Source: G965230065 sp965230065 (GTDB lineage Bacteria > Bacteroidota > Bacteroidia > Cytophagales > Cyclobacteriaceae). From it: a stretch of DNA of 64,000 nt. The stretch is from NCBI GenBank assembly GCA_965230065.1, contig OZ245942.1, positions 5,270,001-5,334,000 of the forward strand, written 5' to 3'. The position numbers were made by a program, and so were the translations under genes. The notes under the pieces are model-generated. The model did not search any database, was not told the DNA's origin, and saw only the letters and a list, made by a program, of their open reading frames with translations. Within the stretch, counting starts at the first letter, position 1. Each line of letters begins with the position of its first letter. Of the stretch, positions 53,473 through 61,145 are shown in pieces.

Positions 53473-54678
53473 TCAAAAGTTTTCAACCACCCATTGCAGT
53501 TCCCGGGTAATGGAATCGCCAATGTTCATTTGTATGTCTTTTGGCAATACTTCCCAGGTGTAGGTTTCAACCTCTAAATGGTTTGTAATCCGCTCTTTTT
53601 TAAGCAGGGAAAGCACTTTCAAAATATCATCCTGGGTAGCAGACAAAAGGCCAAAGTTTTTAAGGAAAACCGGTACATGAAAATGTGTGCGCCATTCCTC
53701 TGCCTCGGGTTTATCTATATTTTCCAACGCTGCCGGAAGGTCGTTGTAATGATGAAGTTGGTTTTGGGCATTTCTTTCCACCACCTGATGCAGATAGGTA
53801 GATTCCACAAAGGGGTGGAAGGCTGCATAAATTTCTTTACGTTTTCCGGCCGGAGGCAAGTTGGCTTTAAGTGCTGCACTGATTTGTATCTTTCCAATTC
53901 TGATATCGGCTTCCTTTAGCATGGCAAAAACTTCTTCCGGGTTTTCATACCCTACAGCAAAATGGCAAACATCATAGCAAAGTTGAATGTGCGTGCGGAG
54001 ATTTTCTTCGGCTTCAGAGGCAGTAATGTCGAGTTCTTTCTGTAAATATTGAGAACCCGTAGGAATGAGCCAATTGTCAAAAAAATCAATCATTTCGCGG
54101 GTGTTTTCCAGCAATCCATCTGGCTCTGGTTCAATGTCTAAATGCAAAGTAACGCCCTTGGTTTGTTTGATGTCCATCAACTGTTTTGCAACCATGGCCA
54201 TGTGCAATGCCCCTTTTTCCAGGGCAGCTTCCATCTTTTGCTTACTGTCATACCAAAATTTATAAGAAATGGGAGAAGTGGAAATGCCCCCGTCCATATC
54301 TTGTGGCACCAGTTGGGACAGAATGTCAAACAACCTTTTGGTGTAATCAACTCTGTCATCAGTAGTCCAGTCGGGGCGATGAACATCCTCTTTTACAACC
54401 TGCCTGTGAAACCCACCGTAAGGAAAGCCATTCAGGGTAAATACATACAAATTATTTTCCTCCAGCCAAACTTTTAAAGCTTGTAAACGACTGCCTTCTA
54501 ACAGTTCATTACTGGCCTGATTGGAAAGGCGGAGGCCGATACCAAAAGGCTTATCCGGTGCCAATACCTTTCTGATTTCAGGAATATTGGTTTTCAGGTT
54601 ATTTTCAGTTGCTTCCCAGCTTTCACCAGGATGGATGTTGGAGCAGTAGGTGAGGTGGTGGTTTTTCGTTATTTTCAT
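53473..54678 (-). CDS. eboE: EboE, TIM-barrel metabolite traffic protein
   Basis: 401 residues beginning with HHLTYCSNIHPGESW, the family hallmark. A xylose-isomerase-like TIM barrel follows: KPFGIGLRLSNQA, LYVFTLNGFPYGGFH, VTLHLDIEPEPDG (metal Glu), IQLCYDVCHFAVGYENP and LEVETYTWEVLP. The function is not established beyond the ebo association. It lies between eboF and a RAYT fragment with two REP palindromes that separate it from eboD by about 300 bases, so read-through from eboD may be reduced. Confidence 0.88.
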   Translation of the reverse strand: MKITKNHHLTYCSNIHPGESWEATENNLKTNIPEIRKVLAPDKPFGIGLRLSNQASNELLEGSRLQALKVWLEENNLYVFTLNGFPYGGFHRQVVKEDVHRPDWTTDDRVDYTKRLFDILSQLVPQDMDGGISTSPISYKFWYDSKQKMEAALEKGALHMAMVAKQLMDIKQTKGVTLHLDIEPEPDGLLENTREMIDFFDNWLIPTGSQYLQKELDITASEAEENLRTHIQLCYDVCHFAVGYENPEEVFAMLKEADIRIGKIQISAALKANLPPAGKRKEIYAAFHPFVESTYLHQVVERNAQNQLHHYNDLPAALENIDKPEAEEWRTHFHVPVFLKNFGLLSATQDDILKVLSLLKKERITNHLEVETYTWEVLPKDIQMNIGDSITRELQWVVENF

Positions 54679-54691
54679 AGATAATTATTTT

Positions 54692-54717
54692 GTAGCACAA
54701 CTCTCCGAGTCGTTGCA
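54692..54717 (+). repeat. imperfect REP palindrome with GTAG head
   Basis: GTAG at 54692-54695 precedes CAACTC-TCC-GAGTCGTTG, in which one arm has lost two bases. It forms an inverted pair with the copy at 54723. Confidence 0.55.
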
Positions 54718-54722
54718 GTTTG

Positions 54723-54744
54723 GCGACTCGGAGAGTCGCTCTAC
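54723..54744 (-). repeat. REP palindrome, opposite orientation
   Basis: GCGACTC (54723-54729) pairs with GAGTCGC (54733-54739). CTAC at 54741-54744 is the GTAG head on -. It ends four bases after the RAYT fragment, the usual companionship of REP and RAYT. Confidence 0.65.
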
Positions 54745-54747
54745 AGT

Positions 54748-54975
54748 TTACATAAACTCGTTGTATGCTGGTTTGATGTATGACCATTTCCAGTCTTTGT
54801 GGTTTTCGCACAACCCGGCTTTGATGGGGTTGTCTAGCACATAAGCGATGATACGGTAAAGCTCATCACGGTCCCTTACCAGCCTGTCATAAGATTCGTG
54901 TTGCCAAAATGGCTTGCCTGTTCTGTTAAGGAGTTTATTGCAAGTTCTGGCAGAGAATTTTTTTATAGATTCCAT
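54748..54975 (-). pseudogene. 5'-truncated REP-associated tyrosine transposase (RAYT)
   Basis: 75 codons whose sequence ESIKKFSARTCNKLL, FWQHESYDRLVRDRDELYRI and IAYVLDNPIKAGLCENHKDW is the C-terminal part of a RAYT (IS200-like Y1 transposase). The conserved Tyr in IAYVLDNP is kept, but the N-terminal half with the HUH metal site is absent, so no single-strand cleavage can occur. The ATG directly follows the eboD stop, so the fragment may still be translated from the ebo message. Two REP palindromes lie just downstream. An active full-length RAYT elsewhere in the genome is expected but not in this window. Confidence 0.8.
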
Positions 54976-56133
54976 TTACAAAGAAACGGTTTGGAACTCT
55001 TCCAGTTTCTGGATAGCGGATAAAATTAATTTCTCATCCATTTCATGCACCTCTACGCCTTCTCCAATGGCTTTGATCAGCATGATGGTCAGTTGTCCGC
55101 CCAGGTGTTCGCGGAATTCGTTTAAGCCTTCCAAAATAATATGGTTCTTTCCTGAATAAGCGGATAATTCAGGTACATACAAAGGAAATCCCAATTGTTG
55201 AATGAGTTGTATAATTTGTGTAAACTCTTTTTCTGATAACAATCCGGCCAGGTGTGAGTATGTTACATCCAGGGCAATGCCAATGGCTACAGCTTCTCCG
55301 TGGCGTATTTCATAGTTGGTGATTTGCTCGAGTTTGTGCGCTGCCCAATGCCCAAAATCAAGAGGGCGGGACGAACCCATTTCAAAAGGATCCCCTCCGG
55401 CAATGTGGTCCAAGTGCATTTCAGCACAGCGGTGGATGAGTTGCTGCATGGGCTGCATTTTCCGGTTACTCAATTTTTCGGCATTTTGCTGAATTTCCTG
55501 AAAGAAACCAGCATCTTTTATCAATGCTACTTTTATAGCTTCAGAAATGCCCGAACGCCAGTCACGGTCATCAAGCGTGGTCAGAAAGTTAAAATCATTG
55601 ACGACGGCAAAAGGAGGGGCAAAAGTTCCCAGAAAGTTTTTCTTACCATAAGCATTGATGCCATTTTTCACACCCACGCCCGAGTCATTTTGAGACAATA
55701 CAGTGGTAGGAAAACGAACGTGACGAATACCCCGGTGGGCAATGGCGGCCGCAAAACCCGCTGCATCTAAAACCGCTCCACCTCCAATGGCAATCAGGTA
55801 TGAGTGGCGGTCTATGCCAAAATCATTAACTGCATCCAGTATTTGCTGCACGGCCGATGTATCATTTTTGACGGTTTCACCACCCGAAATAATCAAAGGT
55901 TCGCCAGAAAGCGTAAATATTTTTTTATGAAATCCGCAATACGTTTGGATTTGTTTTATCAGGTTAGGATGAGCTTCAGCTACACCATTATCTATAACAA
56001 AGAATAACTTGGGCTGAAAACTTTCTTTCACCAAATCTGCCAGCATGGTATTTTCAGTTTCAAAGGCATTTTCGGTAAAATGGACCGGGTAATCAAAAGA
56101 AACAGCAAATGACTGTTGAATCGTACGCATCAT
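54976..56133 (-). CDS. eboD: EboD, 3-dehydroquinate synthase-like protein
   Basis: 385 residues. The NAD-binding part has GGGAVLDAAGFAAAIAHRG and VRFPTTVLSQNDSGVGVKNG, close to AroB. The metal ligands are kept: Glu in SGISEAIKVALI, His in LDFGHWAAHKLE and His in IRHGEAVAIGI. It therefore looks like an active sugar-phosphate cyclase of the dehydroquinate synthase family, probably acting on a modified substrate in the ebo pathway rather than in the shikimate route. Its stop is directly joined to the RAYT fragment. Confidence 0.85.
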   Translation of the reverse strand: MMRTIQQSFAVSFDYPVHFTENAFETENTMLADLVKESFQPKLFFVIDNGVAEAHPNLIKQIQTYCGFHKKIFTLSGEPLIISGGETVKNDTSAVQQILDAVNDFGIDRHSYLIAIGGGAVLDAAGFAAAIAHRGIRHVRFPTTVLSQNDSGVGVKNGINAYGKKNFLGTFAPPFAVVNDFNFLTTLDDRDWRSGISEAIKVALIKDAGFFQEIQQNAEKLSNRKMQPMQQLIHRCAEMHLDHIAGGDPFEMGSSRPLDFGHWAAHKLEQITNYEIRHGEAVAIGIALDVTYSHLAGLLSEKEFTQIIQLIQQLGFPLYVPELSAYSGKNHIILEGLNEFREHLGGQLTIMLIKAIGEGVEVHEMDEKLILSAIQKLEEFQTVSL

Positions 56134-56253
56134 AAACTAATCACTATAAAATTAAAACACTTTACAAGTATATCGGTTTTGTTCAAAATACCGAGGCTGA
56201 GAAATGAAAAAACATACCTGCTGCCTATTACTGTAAATTTATACGGTATTTTG

Positions 56254-57180
56254 TTAGGTTACGGCAAATATTTTTGCTAAAAAAATGGAGATGGGCAATA
56301 AAATGAGGATTGCCAGGCCAAACTGCCAACCAGCGTAGGCAGCACCAAGGGCTGCATCCATGACAATCAATGAGAGCACACCAGCTTTCACGGCTTTGCC
56401 AACAAATTTTGGTTCCCTGTTATTTAATGCCCGAAGCAGGGGAGGAAAAATCAAATAGATAAATAAGAGAACAAAAGGCATTACCCACAATACGGGTATT
56501 GGTTGATATGAAGACAAAAGTATGATAGCAATAACGACAATGGAATACATCAGCATACCACCAATAAGTGCCTGCCTGTTAGCGCCGTGAACCTCCCCCC
56601 GGCTAATCATGGTGATGGCTGCAATGTAAATAATAGGGATCAGGCTCAAATACCAAACTTCATAAACCATTGCTGGTACTGCACTTACCCCCAACAACAA
56701 ATTCCCGCCCCGGCACAAGCCCATGTTGATCGGTCCCCATAAAGACTGATGTTTGCCATAACCATCGTAAAGCAGAGCCAGCAATGCTACCGCTGATGCA
56801 ATAATTACACTCATTGAAGAAACTTGTGCAGCGGCAACAATACCTATCACCAACAAAATACCTCCAAGGATACCTCCGCTCGTTTTGGAAGCCCTGCCTG
56901 AAGGAATGGGCCGTTCAGGGCGTTCCTCTTTATCCAGTTTGGCATCAAATACATCATTGAAGACGATGCCTCCGCCATACAAACCGATGGTAGAAATGAT
57001 GAGCCAACTCAATGCAGTTATTTCATGATGTGCTAATCCATTTTCTCCTATAAAAGTCCAGCTAAAAGCAATTCCGGAAGCTGCAAAGCCCGCCAGAATA
57101 TCGGCAATAGCCGTCACAATGTTGGCAGGCCGCATGAGTTGGAGGTGGGCCAGAAGTTTGTCTTTGAGTTTTATTTCCAA
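56254..57180 (-). CDS. eboC: EboC, UbiA-like prenyltransferase
   Basis: 308 residues with about eight or nine membrane helices. The two Asp-rich motifs of UbiA enzymes are seen as NDVFDAKLDKEERPERPIPSG (first) and LYDGYGKHQSLWG (second); the RPANIVTAIADILAG start is typical for EboC. It is predicted to transfer a prenyl chain to a small acceptor in the membrane. The start is a TTG at 57180, with an in-frame TAA three codons upstream, unless the internal ATG at residue 16 is used; a toxin remnant overlaps this start by a few bases, which may explain the loss of an ATG. Confidence 0.83.
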   Translation of the reverse strand: MEIKLKDKLLAHLQLMRPANIVTAIADILAGFAASGIAFSWTFIGENGLAHHEITALSWLIISTIGLYGGGIVFNDVFDAKLDKEERPERPIPSGRASKTSGGILGGILLVIGIVAAAQVSSMSVIIASAVALLALLYDGYGKHQSLWGPINMGLCRGGNLLLGVSAVPAMVYEVWYLSLIPIIYIAAITMISRGEVHGANRQALIGGMLMYSIVVIAIILLSSYQPIPVLWVMPFVLLFIYLIFPPLLRALNNREPKFVGKAVKAGVLSLIVMDAALGAAYAGWQFGLAILILLPISIFLAKIFAVT

Positions 57181-57302
57181 ATCGTCTTAACTGATTTTGA
57201 AGCAAGAATAATTGGGTCGTTGGTGATTAAATTAACTTTAAGATGTTTTGCTGTTCCTGCAATTGTATCAGTAGCATATTTATTCAACTGGATGGTTCTT
57301 TT
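57171..57302 (-). pseudogene. C-terminal remnant of a PIN toxin
   Basis: The - strand frame ending with the TAA at 57173-57171 reads KYATDTIAGTAKHLKVNL then ITNDPIILASKSVKTIW, the standard last 35 residues of a PIN toxin (D...TAK...TND). The first 90 or so residues are absent: the frame runs straight into the end of the antitoxin gene at 57280. A deletion has therefore removed most of the toxin. The remnant overlaps the eboC start. Confidence 0.65.
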
Positions 57303-57522
57303 GATAGTCTCTAAATTCGTCCTCTAAATGTTCCTGTTCAGTTTCTGACAAAGCTCGTAAGTCCTGATTTAGCAATTCATAAGCAATATCATCTTGATAT
57401 TCCTTTGGGTTTAAGGCTTTCTTTCTGGTAAAAATCACAAAATCTGCTATTTGTTTAAGACTTTCTTTTGGCAAGTCTTGTATTCCTTTAAGTATTAACT
57501 GTTGATAATCGAGCACTTTCAT
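57280..57522 (-). CDS. orphan antitoxin-like protein inside the ebo operon
   Basis: 80 residues, acidic and helical (LILKGIQDLPKESLKQIADF, then a Glu-rich tail), of the kind paired with PIN toxins. It lies between eboB and eboC on the same strand. The toxin that should follow survives only as a C-terminal piece, so this is an antitoxin without its toxin. It is probably still made as part of the ebo message and may neutralise a related toxin elsewhere. Confidence 0.6.
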   Translation of the reverse strand: MKVLDYQQLILKGIQDLPKESLKQIADFVIFTRKKALNPKEYQDDIAYELLNQDLRALSETEQEHLEDEFRDYQKNHPVE

Positions 57523-57582
57523 AACTTATTGGTATTATGTCCTTAATATCTTAGACAATCTATTCCACTGCTTAAAACACCA

Positions 57583-58494
57583 CTACTTGATTATATTAGA
57601 ACTTTTCCCTTCTCCAATCACGGGAGTTTGCCCGCCTCTTAGTACAGAATTTCCTTCAAAAAGCTCGCGTTGGTCAATAGGCGTGGCATCCAGCCAATCT
57701 TGTTCACTGATTTGTCCGCTTTGTGCGTAGGCGTCCAGTGGGTTTTTGTAACAGGTGAGGGTTACATACTCTTCTGGCAAACCACTTTCTAGTATCAGGG
57801 CGGCTGTTTTGGGTACGGCAGCGGCATCGCTTACGCCCCAGTCGGCTGCACTGTCAATGATAATCCTTTCCGTACCGTATTGTTTCAAAATATCTACCAT
57901 GCGTACATTGCCCATTTTGGTGTGTGGGTAAATGGTAAAGGCTGTCCAGTAGCCCCGGTCAAGCACTTCTTTTACTGTTTCCTCATTGTTATGGTCAATT
58001 ATCACCATCGTTGGGTCAATGCCGTGCTCTTCTATCACATCCATGCTGCGGCTGGTTCCGGCTTTTTTGTCCCGGTGCGGGGTATGAATTTGTACGGGCA
58101 GGTCAAGTTCTTTGGCCAGCTCCAGTTGCTGGCGAAAATATTTTTCTTCCAGGGGCGTTTGGTCGTCATATCCAATTTCGCCTACGCCCACCACCCCTTC
58201 TTTGCACAGATAGAGCGGAAGTAATTCCATCACCTGTTCTGCCAGGGCTTCGTTGTTGGCTTCTTTGGAGTTCAGGCCAATGGTACAATAATGCTTAATG
58301 CCAAACTGGCTGGCCCTGAAGCGTTCCCAACCAATGAGCGTATTGAAATAATCCTGAAAACTACCCACGTGTGTACGAGGCTGCCCCTGCCAGAAAGAAG
58401 GCTCTATGACCGCCACTACGCCCGCTTTTTGCATGGCCTCATAATCATCGGTGGTGCGGGAAACCATGTGTATATGTGAATCAAGAAACATCAT
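57583..58494 (-). CDS. eboB: EboB, TatD-family metal-dependent hydrolase
   Basis: 303 residues of the TatD amidohydrolase fold. MMFLDSHIHMVSRT carries the HxH pair, GVVGVGEIGYDD the bridging Glu, VQIHTPHRDK and VIIDHNNEETV the next His residues, and IIIDSAADWG the catalytic Asp. All metal ligands are present, so it is probably active; ebo clusters invariably carry such a gene. The start ATG is doubled (ATGATG). It lies 48 bases after eboA. Confidence 0.85.
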   Translation of the reverse strand: MMFLDSHIHMVSRTTDDYEAMQKAGVVAVIEPSFWQGQPRTHVGSFQDYFNTLIGWERFRASQFGIKHYCTIGLNSKEANNEALAEQVMELLPLYLCKEGVVGVGEIGYDDQTPLEEKYFRQQLELAKELDLPVQIHTPHRDKKAGTSRSMDVIEEHGIDPTMVIIDHNNEETVKEVLDRGYWTAFTIYPHTKMGNVRMVDILKQYGTERIIIDSAADWGVSDAAAVPKTAALILESGLPEEYVTLTCYKNPLDAYAQSGQISEQDWLDATPIDQRELFEGNSVLRGGQTPVIGEGKSSNIIK

Positions 58495-58542
58495 AATTTT
58501 TCTATTTTTGTCGTTAATGTTGAAGTGTTGCGTAAGCCTGTT

Positions 58543-59448
58543 TTACTTACTTTCTAAATATTTTTCGCCCAAATCATCCCAGTTGAGTTGCTGATTGGTG
58601 GCATTTTCTTTTAAATCAGGTTTCTGGTCCAGCAAAGCTTTTATTTTGGGGTTATTGCTTTGGGTACAAACCAGCGCACCTGCTTCCCGCACCAGGTTGC
58701 TACCTTCATCTAATATTTTTTCAATGTCGGATAAATAATTTTCATCAGCAAAAGGTGCAACAAAACGCCAAAGCTCAGGCGTCACCGGGCGGCCTGCCGC
58801 CCATCGTTCGTGGGCAAAATCCCTGAGCATTTTTGCCAAATTTGCGTTAGCCCGATCATCAGCTCCTGATATTTTAAAAAGTGGCCTTTCGGTAAAAACA
58901 GCCTTAAGAATCATCTGGTTCCAGGCATTTTCTTCCAAATATTCGGCAGGGTAGGGGTTGTTGAGGGCGATGGCATCAAATACTACCGTCATGTTGGTAC
59001 GGTTTCCTTCAGCGGTACGTTTGGTGAGCTTTTCAGGATGGGCCAACAATGGTAATGCACTGTACAACGCCTTTTGTTCTTTTACGTCGGCTGCACCAAA
59101 AAGCATTTCCAGGGTTTTTATATAGTGCGTTTCGTCTTCTGTAGGGATGAGTAAAAGAAAGTAGGTGCGTGCGGCCTGGTCGAGCGTCCACCCTCTTAGC
59201 GAAAAACCTTTTCTGAGTGATTGGGCTTCCTGCTCAACTTTATCAGATAACCGAAGTGGTCCTTTTCCAACAAACCTGGGACATGCGCTAAAAGAAATAT
59301 ACAGCGTTTTATTCGTAGTATCACTCTCTATTTTTTCTGTTTGCTGGTTCAGCCACTCTTCGGCACTTTCGGGGCCCTGGTCTACTATTAATTGGTATAA
59401 GAATTTTCGGGCGCTTGTTATATCGGTTTGATAAATACTGTTGCTCAT
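58543..59448 (-). CDS. eboA: EboA-domain protein
   Basis: 301 residues from the ATG at 59448 (MSNSIYQTDITSARKFLYQ); the longer frame uses a non-conserved leader. The protein is all-helical with HEAT-like pairs; KGFSLRGWTLDQAARTYFLL, LYSALPLLAHPEKL and NQMILKAVFTERPLF are conserved EboA segments. There are no catalytic residues and no signal peptide, so it is probably a scaffold or binding protein. It is the first gene of the ebo operon and follows a promoter-like element. Confidence 0.85.
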   Translation of the reverse strand: MSNSIYQTDITSARKFLYQLIVDQGPESAEEWLNQQTEKIESDTTNKTLYISFSACPRFVGKGPLRLSDKVEQEAQSLRKGFSLRGWTLDQAARTYFLLLIPTEDETHYIKTLEMLFGAADVKEQKALYSALPLLAHPEKLTKRTAEGNRTNMTVVFDAIALNNPYPAEYLEENAWNQMILKAVFTERPLFKISGADDRANANLAKMLRDFAHERWAAGRPVTPELWRFVAPFADENYLSDIEKILDEGSNLVREAGALVCTQSNNPKIKALLDQKPDLKENATNQQLNWDDLGEKYLESK

Positions 59449-59489
59449 CGTCAAGATTTTATCTGTTTTGGGCTTTTTGTTGAATGTAT

Positions 59490-59521
59490 CAAATTTAAGG
59501 GAGTGTAACTGATAATTACAA
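59490..59521 (-). promoter_or_regulatory. putative promoter of the ebo operon
   Basis: On -, TTG (59521-59519) and TAAATTTG (59497-59490) stand 21 bases apart, close to the Bacteroidota TTTG / TAnnTTTG consensus, about 40 bases before the eboA ATG. Confidence 0.4.
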
Positions 59522-59547
59522 TCTATCGCCAATAGAATTTACAAAAC

Positions 59548-60363
59548 TCATTCAATAACCCTGCATAAATACATCATTTGTTCGGTAAGCAGCGCGATTT
59601 GCGTGGCATTAGCCAGACAGAATAGTGGCTTTATTTTTTCGGGTATTGTAAGCAAATGCTCCTGGAAAGAATATAGATTGTATTTGTGCAAGAAAGTTCC
59701 GTCCGGATAATAAAGCGTATCATTATAAAAATTGAGGTGACTTACGTTCTCCAGCGGAAGTTTTTGGATGAAATTCCCAAACAAATCAAACACCAATATC
59801 CCTTGCTTTTTCAGGTTAATATAAACTTTATTTTGATATGTTTTTATATCTGTAAACTGGTAATCCTCTTCAACAAAAAGCAGCAGGTCGGTATTTACCA
59901 CCTGTCGTGCGGTTCGCAAATCGTATTTTTCCAGGGAAAGTGCCGTTTCATTGATTAGCCAAATGCTATTATCTTCGCCGGGCGTGGCATGGCTTACAAA
60001 ACCGTTGGTAAACTCCGAAAGCAACTGAGGTTCAGTAGCATTCAAAAAACGGTCTAAATAGAGATACTGCTGGGATTGCCCGTAAAAAACAAAGACACGC
60101 AGCATTTGCCAGGCCTCAATGCTTCCGACAACCGCCGGTTGTTGGGGAATGAAAGTATCCAATAATTTGCCAAAACTGCTGTATTTACTGATTTCCCCCT
60201 TTTCATTGCAAAGAAATACATTGCCAGTTTTATCCATGGAAACGGCCGTGAGGGTGTCAATCGCAACTGAATCAATGAGTTGCAGTTTTTGTGCAAATAC
60301 AGATGAAATATTTGCCATCAAAAAAATGAAAAGCAGCGATATGGATTTTGGCTTATTCTTCAA
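59548..60363 (-). CDS. exported beta-rich protein of unknown function
   Basis: 271 residues with signal peptide KSISLLFIFLMANISSVFAQ. The mature part is built of short strand repeats (DKTGNVFLCNEKGEISKYSS, IFDLFGNF-type), suggesting a small beta-propeller; no catalytic motif is seen. The start is a TTG at 60363 inside the last codons of lpxH (11-base overlap), and there is no ATG before the signal peptide, so translation is coupled to lpxH. Similar genes are often found in this position in related bacteria; the role is unknown. Confidence 0.6.
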   Translation of the reverse strand: MKNKPKSISLLFIFLMANISSVFAQKLQLIDSVAIDTLTAVSMDKTGNVFLCNEKGEISKYSSFGKLLDTFIPQQPAVVGSIEAWQMLRVFVFYGQSQQYLYLDRFLNATEPQLLSEFTNGFVSHATPGEDNSIWLINETALSLEKYDLRTARQVVNTDLLLFVEEDYQFTDIKTYQNKVYINLKKQGILVFDLFGNFIQKLPLENVSHLNFYNDTLYYPDGTFLHKYNLYSFQEHLLTIPEKIKPLFCLANATQIALLTEQMMYLCRVIE

Positions 60364-61141
60364 AATGCAACAACGCTAAATTATTTCCATCAAAAACCGC
60401 GTAGGTATAGTCTGTGATCCATTCCCCCAGATTAATGTATCGGCTTTTTTTATTAATTTTCATATTTAAAGGTAAATGCCTGTGGCCTAAAATATAAAAA
60501 TCGTGATGTTGTTTGGCTTCTACCTGCTGGCAATGTTGAAAAATCCATTCTTTTTCTTCACCCAAAAACTGTTTGTCCAATTCATGGTTTTTGTCCCGGC
60601 TCCGCCCTGACCAATAATGGGCTATGCCCATACCTACACGTGGGGGAACCATTGAAAATAACCACTGGCAAACGGGGGAACGAAAAAACTTTTTCAGGAT
60701 TTTAAATTGGTGATCGCCTGGCCCCAACCCGTCTCCATGCCCAATATACAGTTGCCTGCCATTAATTTGCAGAGATTGTGGCTTGTGATAAATGGAAATG
60801 CCCAGTTCCTGGGTAAAATAATCAAACATCCACATATCATGATTGCCGGTGAATAGGATGACTGGGATGCCACTATCGGTAAGTTCTGCCAGCTTGCCTT
60901 GCAGACGGACAAAACCCTTGGGGACTACATATTTGTATTCAAACCAAAAGTCAAAAATATCACCCAACAAAAAAATAACGGCGGCCTCCTCCTGAATGGA
61001 AGTAAGCCACCGTATTATTTTTTTTTCACGTTCCAGGCTATCCTGCCGGGATGGAGCCCCCAGGTGAAAGTCTGAGGCAAAGTAAATTTTCTTATCATTG
61101 GGTAGCGTAGAGCCATTCAGGCGCTCCAATGTGTTCAGCAT
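60353..61141 (-). CDS. lpxH: UDP-2,3-diacylglucosamine diphosphatase-like metallophosphoesterase
   Basis: 262 residues with a complete calcineurin-like site: FASDFHLGAP, LGDIFDFWFE, FTGNHDMWMF, YIGHGDGLGPGD and ILGHRHLPL. The FDFWFEY stretch and membrane-binding insert fit LpxH, which cleaves the pyrophosphate of UDP-2,3-diacylglucosamine in lipid A synthesis at the inner membrane. It follows ftsH by four bases and overlaps the unknown exported gene. Confidence 0.85.
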   Translation of the reverse strand: MLNTLERLNGSTLPNDKKIYFASDFHLGAPSRQDSLEREKKIIRWLTSIQEEAAVIFLLGDIFDFWFEYKYVVPKGFVRLQGKLAELTDSGIPVILFTGNHDMWMFDYFTQELGISIYHKPQSLQINGRQLYIGHGDGLGPGDHQFKILKKFFRSPVCQWLFSMVPPRVGMGIAHYWSGRSRDKNHELDKQFLGEEKEWIFQHCQQVEAKQHHDFYILGHRHLPLNMKINKKSRYINLGEWITDYTYAVFDGNNLALLHFEE

Positions 61142-61145
61142 CTAG

